Shown piece by piece: positions 16,405-24,758 of a stretch of DNA of 25,053 nucleotides. The notes under the pieces are model-generated. The model saw only the letters and a list, made by a program, of their open reading frames with translations. It was not told where the DNA came from and did not search any database. The position numbers and the translations under genes were made by a program. Source of the DNA: SBBG01 sp033717875 (GTDB lineage: Bacteria; Pseudomonadota; Gammaproteobacteria; Ga0077554; Ga007554); assembly GCA_033717875.1 (NCBI GenBank), contig JADDKJ010000045.1, forward strand, positions 1 through 25,053. Reading direction: 5' to 3'. Position 1 is the stretch's first letter. The number at the start of each line of letters is the position of its first letter.

Positions 16405-17930
16405 ACATCAACAATCACGTAAAAACGGCGGACATCACCCTGCTGCTCGAAGGCACCTACCCTTATGTCAGCGGCGGCGTTTCGAGCTGGGTGCACCAGA
16501 TCATTCTCGGCCTGCCCGAATTCAGCTTTTCGCTGGTATTTCTCGGCGGCGCCAGGGACAACTACGGAGCGATGAAATACGCCTTGCCGGACAACGTCGT
16601 CCATCTCGAATGCCATTACCTGATGGATGACGACAACCCCACCACCCCCAAGGCGCGACGCGGCCAGGCGCGGCCATTCGCCGACATCGCGCGCCTGCAC
16701 GATTATTTCCGCACCCCCGAAAGCGGACTGCCGAAGGACCTGCTGACGCGCATCATCGCCGGCTTGGGGCAACCGGAGGGCGTCACTCGCGAAGACTTTC
16801 TCCACAGCGAACAATCCTGGGAACTGATCTGCAACGATTACAGCCGTTTCTGCACCGATCCCTCCTTCGTCGATTTCTTCTGGACGGTGCGGTCGATGCA
16901 CGCGCCGCTGTTCATGCTGGCCGGCATCGCGCGCCAAGTACCGCCGTCACACGCGTTTCACGCCATCTCGACCGGCTACGCGGGCTTTCTCGGCATGCTG
17001 CTGCATCAACAGCGCGGCCGCCCGTTCCTGCTCAGCGAACATGGCATTTACACCAAGGAGCGTACCATCGACCTCACCCAGGCCGGCTGGATCAAGGATG
17101 CGCGCGAGACCTTCGGCGGCGGACTGGACGACGACGTCAGCTACATCCGCCGTCTCTGGATACGCTTTTTCGAGGGCATCGGCCGGCTCACTTATGCCGC
17201 CGCCGACCCGATCGTCGCCCTCTACGAAGGCAACCGTCGGCGCCAGATCGCCGACGGTGCCGACGCGGCGCGCACCCAGGTCATTCCCAACGGCATCGAC
17301 CTGGCGCGCTTCGCCCCGCTGCGCATCCGGCGCGCCGGGCGTGTCCCGCCCATCATCGGCCTGCTGGGACGGGTCGTGCCGATCAAGGACATCAAGACTT
17401 TCATCCGCGCCATGCGCACCGTATGCACGCTGCTCCCCGACGCGGAAGGCTGGATCATCGGCCCCGAGGACGAAGATGAAGAATATGTTCGGGAATGCCG
17501 CGAACTGGTCACCAGCCTGGGACTGGAAGGAAAAGTGAAATTTCTCGGTTTTCAAAAACCGGAAGACGTGTTGCCGCAACTCGGCTTACTGGCGCTCACC
17601 TCGATCAGCGAGGCTCTGCCGCTGGTGATTCTGGAAGGATTCGCTAGCGGCCTGCCGGTGCTGTCCACCGATGTGGGATCATGCCGCGAACTCATCGAAG
17701 GCAATGGCGAGGAAGACCGCGCCCTGGGCGCGGCGGGGGCGGTGGTGCCGATCGCCGACCCCGAAAGCTACGCCCGCGAAGCACTGGCCCTGTTGACCAA
17801 TGGCCACCGCTGGCACGCCGCCCAGGCCGCCGGCATCGCGCGCGTCGAGCGTTACTACACGCAGCCCATGATGTACGACCGCTACCGGCGGCTATATCAA
17901 TCGGCATTGCAAGCGACGGAAGAGGGATAA
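16401..17930 (+). CDS. pelF: PelF: GT4 glycosyltransferase, Pel polymerase
   Basis: From the ATG at 16401 (overlapping the pelE stop) the product is 509 residues, the usual PelF length. It starts with the family-typical LLLEGTYPYVSGGVSSWVHQ. The second Rossmann domain includes VIPNGIDLARFAP and IGLLGRVVPIKDIKTFIRAM. The retaining GT4 signature E-x7-E is present as Glu404...Glu412 in SEALPLVILEGFASGLPVL. It is a soluble cytosolic enzyme that polymerises UDP-GalNAc/UDP-GlcNAc-derived units into Pel at the inner membrane together with PelD, E and G. Only 3 nt separate it from pelG. Confidence 0.95.
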   Translation: MNINNHVKTADITLLLEGTYPYVSGGVSSWVHQIILGLPEFSFSLVFLGGARDNYGAMKYALPDNVVHLECHYLMDDDNPTTPKARRGQARPFADIARLHDYFRTPESGLPKDLLTRIIAGLGQPEGVTREDFLHSEQSWELICNDYSRFCTDPSFVDFFWTVRSMHAPLFMLAGIARQVPPSHAFHAISTGYAGFLGMLLHQQRGRPFLLSEHGIYTKERTIDLTQAGWIKDARETFGGGLDDDVSYIRRLWIRFFEGIGRLTYAAADPIVALYEGNRRRQIADGADAARTQVIPNGIDLARFAPLRIRRAGRVPPIIGLLGRVVPIKDIKTFIRAMRTVCTLLPDAEGWIIGPEDEDEEYVRECRELVTSLGLEGKVKFLGFQKPEDVLPQLGLLALTSISEALPLVILEGFASGLPVLSTDVGSCRELIEGNGEEDRALGAAGAVVPIADPESYAREALALLTNGHRWHAAQAAGIARVERYYTQPMMYDRYRRLYQSALQATEEG

Positions 17931-17933
17931 GCC

Positions 17934-19304
17934 ATGGCGGGCATCGGTTTTGAATTGCGCAAACTGCTGCGGCGTGAAAGCTACGTCGGCCTGATTCAGG
18001 CCTACGGTTTCGCCGGCATCATCAGCGCCGGTCCGTGGGTGCTCTCCATCGTCGGCGTCATGCTGATCGGCGTGCTGAGCCTCGGCGCCATGGACCCGCC
18101 CCGGCAGGTGGCGCAGTTCCTCGTTTCCGTCACGTACCTGATGGCCGCCTCACTGATACTCACCGGCGCGCTGCAATTGATGTTCACCCGCTTCGTCGCC
18201 GACCGGTTGTTCGAAAAGCGCCACGATGTGATCCTGCCCAACCTGATGGGCGCGCTCACCCTGACCACCATCGTCAGCGGCCTGCTCGGCAGCGCCGTGC
18301 TGGTCTTGTTGTTCGATCAATCCCTGATGTACCGCCTGCTGATGCTGGCCTCGTTCGTCACTCTTTGCAATATCTGGATCACGGTGATCTTTCTCGCCAG
18401 CATGAAAGACTATCTGCGCATCCTCGGCATCTTCTTCATCGGCTACGCCGTGACCGTGGCGGGTGCGCTGCTGCTGCGGCCGTTCGGTTTGGAAGGACTG
18501 CTGATGGGCTTCCTGTGGGGACATGCCACGCTGTTCTTCCTGATGCTGGCCTTGCTGCTGCGCCATTACCCCGGCGACCGGCTGATCGCCTTCGACTTTC
18601 TGCAACGGCGCCAGGTGTTCTATAGCCTCGCCGCCACCGGCTTTTTCTACAACCTGGGATTGTGGGCGGACAAATTCGTCTTCTGGTTCAACCCGCTGAC
18701 CTCGGAGCCGATCATCGGGCCGCTGCGCGCGTCGATCATCTACGATCTGCCGATCTTTCTCGCCTACCTTTCTATCGTGCCCGGCATGGCGGTGTTTCTG
18801 GTGCGCATGGAAACCGATTTCTCGGAACAGTACGATGCGTTTTACAAGGCGGTGCGCGAAGGCGACACCCTTGCCCACATCGAAGGCGTCAAAAACAACA
18901 TGATCTACACCGTGCGCCAGGGCATCTACGAGATCTTCAAGGTGCAAGGGCTGACCGTCGCCCTGTTGTTCCTCAGCGGCCCGCTGATCCTCGAGGCCAT
19001 CGGCATCTCCCCGCTCTACATCCACCTGTTCTACGTCGATGTCGCCGCCGTCGGCATGCAGGTGGTGCTGCTCGGCATCCTCAACGTCTTTTTTTATCTC
19101 GACAAGCGCGGCGTGGTGCTGGGACTCAGCCTGTTCTTCGCCGCGACCAACATCATCGCCACCCTCGTCACCCAATACCTCGGCCCGTCCTTCTACGGCT
19201 ACGGCTTCGCCATCGCCGTCTCCCTCACCGCGCTGCTCGGCCTGGCGATACTCTCGCGCAAACTCGACCGGCTGGAATACGAAACCTTCATGCTGCAACG
19301 GTGA
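17934..19304 (+). CDS. pelG: PelG: Pel polysaccharide inner-membrane transporter
   Basis: The 456-residue product matches PelG in length. It starts MAGIGFELRKLLRRESYVGL and then alternates hydrophobic helices (about 12) with short loops, as in the MOP (flippase-like) superfamily. The conserved stretch YNLGLWADKFVFWF is at about residues 238-251. It moves the growing Pel chain across the inner membrane within the PelDEFG complex. It is the last gene of the pel operon; about 80 nt separate it from the next frame, with no obvious strong terminator. Confidence 0.94.
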   Translation: MAGIGFELRKLLRRESYVGLIQAYGFAGIISAGPWVLSIVGVMLIGVLSLGAMDPPRQVAQFLVSVTYLMAASLILTGALQLMFTRFVADRLFEKRHDVILPNLMGALTLTTIVSGLLGSAVLVLLFDQSLMYRLLMLASFVTLCNIWITVIFLASMKDYLRILGIFFIGYAVTVAGALLLRPFGLEGLLMGFLWGHATLFFLMLALLLRHYPGDRLIAFDFLQRRQVFYSLAATGFFYNLGLWADKFVFWFNPLTSEPIIGPLRASIIYDLPIFLAYLSIVPGMAVFLVRMETDFSEQYDAFYKAVREGDTLAHIEGVKNNMIYTVRQGIYEIFKVQGLTVALLFLSGPLILEAIGISPLYIHLFYVDVAAVGMQVVLLGILNVFFYLDKRGVVLGLSLFFAATNIIATLVTQYLGPSFYGYGFAIAVSLTALLGLAILSRKLDRLEYETFMLQR

Positions 19305-19387
19305 TGCGACTGCAAGCGAAGGAATCCCACGCCAAAAGGTAATCCATGGCATTGGGTTGAATGTGACAAAGTAGAATTTAACACATT

Positions 19388-19675
19388 GTGCTGTGGAAGC
19401 TGAAAGAAACCGCCGCAGGCCGCAGCGCGGCGGAGAATGCCTTGGAAATAAAGCGGCGCTTGGAGGCGCTTAACGGCCAGATCCCTGGTATGTTGCGCCT
19501 TGAGGTTGGAATAGACTTCAGCAAGGAGGATGCGTCATCGGATGTCGCGCTCTATTCCGAGTTCGAGAGCAGGGCGGCGCTGGATGTATATCAAAGCCAT
19601 CCGCTGCACGAAGAGGTCAAGCAATTTGTGATGGCGGTGCGCTCGGAGCGGCGTCTGGTTGATTATGAGGTTTGA
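19388..19675 (+). CDS. Dabb (stress-responsive A/B barrel) domain protein, start unusual
   Basis: The 95-residue ferredoxin-like protein resembles the Dabb family: LWKLKE at the first strand, ENALEIKRRLEALNGQIPGM, DVALYSEFESRAALDVYQSH and a C-terminal RLVDYEV. Dabb proteins are small dimeric barrels of mostly unknown function. The best available start is GTG at 19388. Family members normally begin with a few residues followed by HIVLWK; here CAC ATT immediately before the GTG would supply His-Ile but is preceded by an in-frame TAA. Either the gene uses GTG with a slightly short first strand, uses a rare ATT start, or has lost its original start. No Shine-Dalgarno is evident. Confidence 0.72.
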   Translation: MLWKLKETAAGRSAAENALEIKRRLEALNGQIPGMLRLEVGIDFSKEDASSDVALYSEFESRAALDVYQSHPLHEEVKQFVMAVRSERRLVDYEV

Positions 19676-19692
19676 GGGCGGTTTTTTTGCGC

Positions 19693-19779
19693 CAAGATAA
19701 TAACGCTCAGCATATCATATTGTTTATTAATCACATTTTTGTTTATTTTGCATTATTATCTGGCGCATGGATAATAAAC
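19693..19779. repeat. 87-bp direct repeat, copy A (3' side of the SWIM gene)
   Basis: This copy aligns end to end with 21608-21694 at the same length of 87 bp; similarity weakens but seems to extend ~10-15 bp on either side. It begins CAAGATAATAACG and ends with a stretch identical in both copies for 24 nt. Within it, arms TTATTATC (19753-19760) and GATAATAA (19770-19777) flank a 9-bp spacer TGGCGCATG. Further copies of the half-site (GATAATAACG at the left end, TTGTTTATTAATC and TTGTTTATTTTG in the middle) resemble accessory recombinase or protein binding sites. GCGCC at the left edge pairs with GGCGC in the spacer region, so a stem-loop is also possible. It is AT-rich, unlike its surroundings. 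Confidence 0.78.
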
Positions 19780-19808
19780 AGTGGAGGTTCAAATGGACGC
19801 CTCGGCGC

Positions 19809-21560
19809 TTATTTCACAGCACTCCGCGCTACGCCATCCAGCAACTTGATGAAATTCCGCTTCGGCTTGAACCGCACGCGCAACTCTGCCAGATAGTCGC
19901 CAAATTGTAGGGACAGATTCTGTGCTTTCATCAACCCGCCTACCTTGCGAATCAGCTTGATCGCCTCATCATAGGCGGCATTGTTGGTCTGTTCGACGAT
20001 GGGCGGCACCACGCGGCGGTAGAGGCTAATGGCATCACCAGGACGCGGAACTTCGAGTTTCCCGGCCAGTGTGACGAGTAGACCGCGATCACAGGTGCCT
20101 TCATGCGCGGCTGTCCAGGCCGCATCAAAATCCTGCTCCCACAGGGCAATTTCCACCCGTAGCGAATAATTTGGCGTTGACGGCTTCGGTTTCCAGCGAC
20201 TCGTTGTGTTCGCCTCGCGTGCGATGACCTCGGCGACCCTCGCGAGTGCCCGACCGCGCTGTTCCGGCCAGAGGCCGAGCTTGTCGGCGATATCGTGCAG
20301 CTTCTTATAGTGTTCAAGACTCGATCGCTCCTCGAACTGAATCCAGGTCAGCTGCAGTGCCTCGTCATTGCGTTTGCGCGCAAGGTACGCCGCCACCAGA
20401 AAGTCCCGCAGGCGGTTGTCGGGCCGCTCCGGAAAAGCCTTCAGGCCGCGTTCCGCCCATTCCAGCGCCTTGTCCGGCTGCTTGGCCTTGGTCCAGATTT
20501 CGGCGATGTCGAGATAGCGGTAGCAGGACGAAAGATCCCGCGACTTGATCGCAACCAGTTCCTCGACGTCGCCGCTCGCCTCAGCCAGCCGCTCCATGAT
20601 GCGGGTGATCGTTGCCCGGTGAGCATCGTAGCTGTCCTTCATATCCCGTGGCTTGAGCTTGCGCCACTCGGCTTCCGCCAGCTCTCGATAACGGCGCAGC
20701 CCTTCCTTGCCGAGGGCCTCGCGATAGGTAGTGGCGTCGAAGCTGCACAGGCCGAACGGTAGCGTTGTCTCGAACCGGAACAGACGCTCGGCCAGCCCTG
20801 TGGGCTCCGGCCGCGCCATGGTGCAGGCCTTCAAATGTAATTCGCCCAAGCGATAGACGATGCTGCTGATCTCGCCGTTCGAGTCGTCAACCTGCTCCAG
20901 CGCATTCTCGACGCGCTCGATGGCATACTCGGCCAGTTCGACCAGCATGGTGGCCGTGTCGGGTTTGAGCAATTCCGCCAGTGAATCCGCCACCTGGTCG
21001 ATATTACCGGCGAAGGTGCCAACCTCCCGCCAGTCGACAAAGCCGTGAATGCGCGTCGCATCGTCGATCGCCCTTTGGTACGCCTTGGCCACGTTCCCGC
21101 CACCGCCGGCACGCTCGGCCTTGAGCAATAGCGACTGGTAGAGCCTATCGTCGCGCTGGGCTACGTCCAGCAATAGCTCGACCAAGGTTTCCGGCGGTTG
21201 CGTGGTCAGATACTCCTTGATATCGCGCCACGGATCGCGCCGCTTCTTCTTGCCGGAGGCAGCGCCAGATTTCGGTGTGGCGGAATTTTCGGCCAGCCAC
21301 GCCAAACCAACCGCCACGCAGTGCTTGCAGAAATAACCGTCGGCGGCGCGCGGGCAGGTGCAGTCGTAGGCCAGATCGCCATCGTCGTCCCGCAATTCGA
21401 CCTGGTAGGTTTCCGTGCCTTCGACCTTGGCGGTAACCTTGTCGTCTGTCGCACGCAACCGACTGACGGCGCCGACGGAAAAATATTCTTCGCCGCGCTG
21501 GAAGGCGGTGCTGCCGGCGAGGTCTTCGAGAGTAGCACGGGAGATTAGGTTATTGAGCAT
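19809..21560 (-). CDS. SWIM zinc-finger protein with TPR-like C-terminal region
   Basis: The 583-residue protein carries a SWIM zinc finger (CxCx8CxH: Cys67, Cys69, Cys78, His80, within CTCPRAADGYFCKHC), a fold seen in bacterial SWI2/SNF2 ATPases and other DNA- or protein-binding proteins. A basic linker GKKKRRDPWRDIKEYL follows, then a long all-helical region (about residues 110-583). Part of it (around 360-430, including AEIWTKAKQPDKALEWAERG) resembles TPR repeats. There is no helicase, nuclease or other catalytic motif that I can see. Stand-alone SWIM proteins of this size are widespread but of unknown function. The gene lies next to a type I restriction locus and is bracketed by two 87-bp direct repeats, which suggests an accessory, possibly defence-related, mobile gene. 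The start is ATG 21560 with a weak ribosome binding site. Confidence 0.85.
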   Translation of the reverse strand: MLNNLISRATLEDLAGSTAFQRGEEYFSVGAVSRLRATDDKVTAKVEGTETYQVELRDDDGDLAYDCTCPRAADGYFCKHCVAVGLAWLAENSATPKSGAASGKKKRRDPWRDIKEYLTTQPPETLVELLLDVAQRDDRLYQSLLLKAERAGGGGNVAKAYQRAIDDATRIHGFVDWREVGTFAGNIDQVADSLAELLKPDTATMLVELAEYAIERVENALEQVDDSNGEISSIVYRLGELHLKACTMARPEPTGLAERLFRFETTLPFGLCSFDATTYREALGKEGLRRYRELAEAEWRKLKPRDMKDSYDAHRATITRIMERLAEASGDVEELVAIKSRDLSSCYRYLDIAEIWTKAKQPDKALEWAERGLKAFPERPDNRLRDFLVAAYLARKRNDEALQLTWIQFEERSSLEHYKKLHDIADKLGLWPEQRGRALARVAEVIAREANTTSRWKPKPSTPNYSLRVEIALWEQDFDAAWTAAHEGTCDRGLLVTLAGKLEVPRPGDAISLYRRVVPPIVEQTNNAAYDEAIKLIRKVGGLMKAQNLSLQFGDYLAELRVRFKPKRNFIKLLDGVARSAVK

Positions 21561-21607
21561 TGTTTTGGTCGTTCATTTCTGGAATACATGGGAGCGGTCT
21601 TCAGCCT

Positions 21608-21694
21608 CAAGATAATAACGTGCCACATACCATGCTGTTTATTAAGCACATTATTTTTTATTTCGCGTTGTTATCTGGCGCATGGATAATAAAC
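21608..21694. repeat. 87-bp direct repeat, copy B (5' side of the SWIM gene)
   Basis: This is the second copy of the repeat at 19693-19779, in the same orientation, lying between the SWIM gene start and the AlbA_2 gene. The core is arms TTGTTATC (21668-21675) and GATAATAA (21685-21692) around the same spacer TGGCGCATG (21676-21684). The left edge reads CAAGATAATAACG as in copy A. The middle has diverged moderately, but the right-hand 24 nt are identical. The two copies together delimit a 1.9-kb unit holding only the SWIM gene. Confidence 0.78.
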
Positions 21695-21810
21695 TATAGG
21701 CGTTGAACCGGGCCAGCTTTTGTGGTGATCAGCCGAAAATCGAGATCATGAAAACCACCCCATGAAAATAAACAACTTTATATCTGATTGTTTTTATTGC
21801 TGTTGATTCG

Positions 21811-23312
21811 TTATCTGTCGTTATTATCAGATGTGTCTGCAAATAACCTCGGCTCATCCTCCCTCCCGTTCTGAACAGGTTTGTGGTAGACCATATTGCG
21901 CTTGGCGCGCCCCTCAGCCTGAACAAGCACCCCTTGCTCGACCCACCGTTTGAGCATTCTCGAAGCACGCAAGGTGTCGGTACCGGCAATCTGACATAGG
22001 TCAGCATTGGAAATAGGGCCATTGCGGTTGATCCAGTCGCTAACTTGTTCCCACATCGGGGGGCGCGCCTCGTTGAGTAGCGTTACCGATACAGCCTCTT
22101 GCGCCTGATCGCGAAGTTCCCGGTAAAAAGGCGGGTAAAGGTCACTGGTCTGCATCAGGCTGAACATCATCCGCACCCCCTCGCCGGCATCCACATTGGG
22201 CGGTTCTGGGAATTCCCGCAGATTACTGGCAATTAACGGGTTGCGCGCAAATGAACCAGCTTTCTCAATATTGGCGGGCGTAATCCGCCCCGGAAACAGG
22301 CCCGGGCTGAGTACTTCGATGCGACTGTCGAAGATGAGGATATGGATGTCTCGGTTCAGCCGGTAATCACGGTGGATCACTGCATTGGTGATCGCCTCCT
22401 TGATTACACGTTCCGGATAACGGTGTATGGTACGAAAGCCTGAGGCGGCCAGCGTTAAACCCGCCGCAAGCTCCTCCAGCAGATAGGCATGGGCTTGCGC
22501 GATCTGGCGGTACAACGGACCGGAGATTGTCTTGGGCGGTTTCTTCAGATTAGGCACCTCTCCGGCCTCGACAACATTGCCGCGATAGTGGAAAACCCGA
22601 ATATCCGACCTCGTCCCCGTACCGGCCAGCAAAGCACCCGGCTCGTCGGCAAACAGCAGCACCGCCGCACGGACAGGACGCAAATCGGTGCCCACCTTCT
22701 TGGCCAGACCGATCCGGTAAAGTTGATCCGGCAGATCGCCACTCGCAAGTCCGCGTCCGCGTCCGCGCAAAAACAAGCGCCACGACTCGGTACGGAGCAA
22801 ATCGAAATCCACATCCACTGGCTCAGACTCGGCGCTACGCACTCCGCGCCGGTATGACAGCTCAGTTATCTCGCTTGCCGTCATTTCACGGTTGCTGGCT
22901 TCACCCCGTATCCAGGTGCCGTCATCAAGAATGGAGTGTACCTTGTCACTTTGTGGCACGTGCAGCGCGACAAGATAGCCTTGCGACCCATCGCGAAGCT
23001 GACATGAATACGCAGCGGGAGGACACTCTCCACAGCGGGCAACAAATGTGAAGCAAGCTTACGCAACACCTCATCCACGGCCTCCGGGTTCTCGCCAATG
23101 CCAAAGAGGCGAGCCTCACCTTTGGCTTTAGTGGCATCCTCGACACCAAGCATCAGCCACCCACCCCGCGTGTTGGCAAATGAACAGACGGTTTCGAGTG
23201 CTTTGCCGACCATCTTGCCGGAAACCCACTTGGTTTCCAGACGCTGTGTTTCGCCCGATGACAACACCCAGTCGAGCAATGTGCGTGCGTCGGTAGCAGT
23301 CATGTCACGCAT
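21811..23312 (-). pseudogene. AlbA_2 / HATPase_c_4 DNA-binding ATPase-like protein, frameshifted
   Basis: Two frames join into one ~500-residue protein. The first part (from ATG 23312) is an AlbA_2/Schlafen-type domain: LETKWVSGKMVGKALETVCS, then FANTRGGWLMLGVED. The second part contains the HATPase_c_4 region (ERVIKEAITNAVIHRDYR, then FDSRIEVLSPGLFPGRITPA) and ends with a winged-helix-like segment (ISNADLCQIAGTDTLRASRM). Proteins of this COG2865 (RecG-like annotation) architecture often accompany type I restriction genes. The break lies near 22991-23000: the reading changes from LRIHVSF to RDGSQGYLVALHVPQSDK. The span of 1502 nt is one base short of a whole number of codons, fitting a single-base deletion. 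The start overlaps the hsdS stop by 8 nt, with AGGAG upstream. It is probably non-functional as read unless a sequencing error is responsible. Confidence 0.82.
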
Positions 23313-24758
23313 TCTTTTTTCTCCTGTTATGTTTTATATCCCCGCTATTTTCACGCATCGCCCGCTGGACGTGGATACGCTCCAGCAATACGCTGACCGG
23401 CTCGTCGTTGGGGTCTTGCGGCACCAGTTCGCCACGGAAGGCCTTGGCGAGGGTGGCTGGGGTGAGTTTTTCGACCTGGGCGCGGGCGGCGGTGTAGCGG
23501 GCTTCGAGGCGGTCGGCGTAGGCGATGAGGGATTCGACGCGGCGGACGATTTCGGTTTGTTCCTCATGTGACGGCCAAGTGACAGGGGCAGACAGAACGG
23601 TTGGCTGATTAATTTTTGGCATATTGCCAGCTGTGCCCGTCGCGTTGTCACGAAAATGGCGGCGGACAGGCTCGCTCAACAATAAATAGTGAAGAAACTT
23701 CGTCTCAACGAGTTCATTAGCCTTCGCCTTCATCATCAAATCAGGATAGATGTACGTTGAAGGTGGTCCGTCATAAACGGCACTGACGCCAACACTTTCG
23801 AGGGTATTTGCTCGTTGGATAAGAATGTCGCCTGGCTGTAGCCACAGATGTGACTCCTGCGAAATCTCTTCGTCGATGTATTTGAAATGCTCTCCTTTAA
23901 ATCGTCCGCTTGTTGTCGCGGTCAAGGTCAAGGATTTGACAGAAGTTTTGTATTCAACCGCCCGAGGCGAATACCCATTGCGCGGCTTTCCGATAACCAG
24001 GTTGGCAAGCGTGCCTACCTGCCATGCGAATGAATGCAACGCAGCTTCATTCCCGGATTCCGCCTGCGGCTGCATCCGGGCTACCTGGTTGGCGCGCCAC
24101 TCCTCCGTCAGCTTGCCGGAGGTGGCGGCGGCGAGGACGGATTGGCGGAAGCGTTTGAGGATGGTGGGGATGCGGTCGAGGTGGTTGCGGCAGGCATCCA
24201 CCCGCGCCAGCACGGCGTCGAGTTTGTCGGCGATGCGTTTTTGTTCGCTTGTAGGTGGAACAGGAATTTCAAGTTTGGCGAATCTCGCATGGGTGAGATT
24301 CATACCGCTTTCGCTCATGCCGGTCTTGATTCCATCAATCGCATCTTGCGTGATCGGCGCCCGCAACATGGCTTCGACGAATCGTGATTCGACATATGGC
24401 TCCATAGCGCGCATACGGTACATCTTTCCAGAGATGATGAGCTTTGGGCGCGTTGACCGAACTAGACAAGGCACGCCACATCGAATTTTGGGGCCTGCGC
24501 ATGTAAGCAGAAGATCTCCCTCGTGAACTTCGAGCAGGTTGCGTGGCTCTAGCGTATCGGAAGAAGCTTATTGTGCTCTGGCAAAAATCTCCCATCTTGG
24601 ATTGAGGTCGTTTTCAGTACTCCCCAAAGATCTCTGTTAGGTGATGCTCCCTGAGCGCATTGTGGGCTCCACCCTTGATGGATGATTCGCCCATCTGCCA
24701 ACGGCGCCAGCAGATCGATAATCGCGACGCTTTGCCAGCCAAGAGGCAGCTTACTCAT
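23305..24758 (-). pseudogene. hsdS: Type I restriction-modification specificity subunit HsdS, frameshifted
   Basis: The gene starts at ATG 24758 (MSKLPLGWQSVAIIDLLAPL) and reads to EHNKLLPIR, where it meets a stop. The protein resumes in another frame at LEPRNLLEVHEGDLLLTCAG and runs to 23305. Together this gives ~484 residues with two target-recognition domains. Each is followed by a conserved helical region: IPVPPTSEQKRIADKLDAVL, then KRFRQSVLAAATSGKLTEEW; and WPSHEEQTEIVRRVESLI, then ATLAKAFRGELVPQD. HsdS directs the HsdM methylase and HsdR endonuclease to a bipartite DNA site. The break is at about 24550-24560, in the first recognition domain; total length is one base short of a whole number of codons. 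No homopolymer or simple repeat is at the break, so phase variation is unlikely. hsdM and hsdR are not in the window. Confidence 0.85.

Noticed and set aside
18150..19352. 400-codon minus-strand open frame
   Set aside because: Antisense to pelG; the His/Gln/Glu-rich, low-complexity product is the mirror of hydrophobic codons and not a gene.
19675..21707. Integron attC sites for the repeats around the SWIM gene
   Set aside because: GTTGAAC near 21702 fits a GTTRRRY core by chance, but the matching position in copy A does not, and the required paired R'/R'' and L'/L'' boxes are not present.
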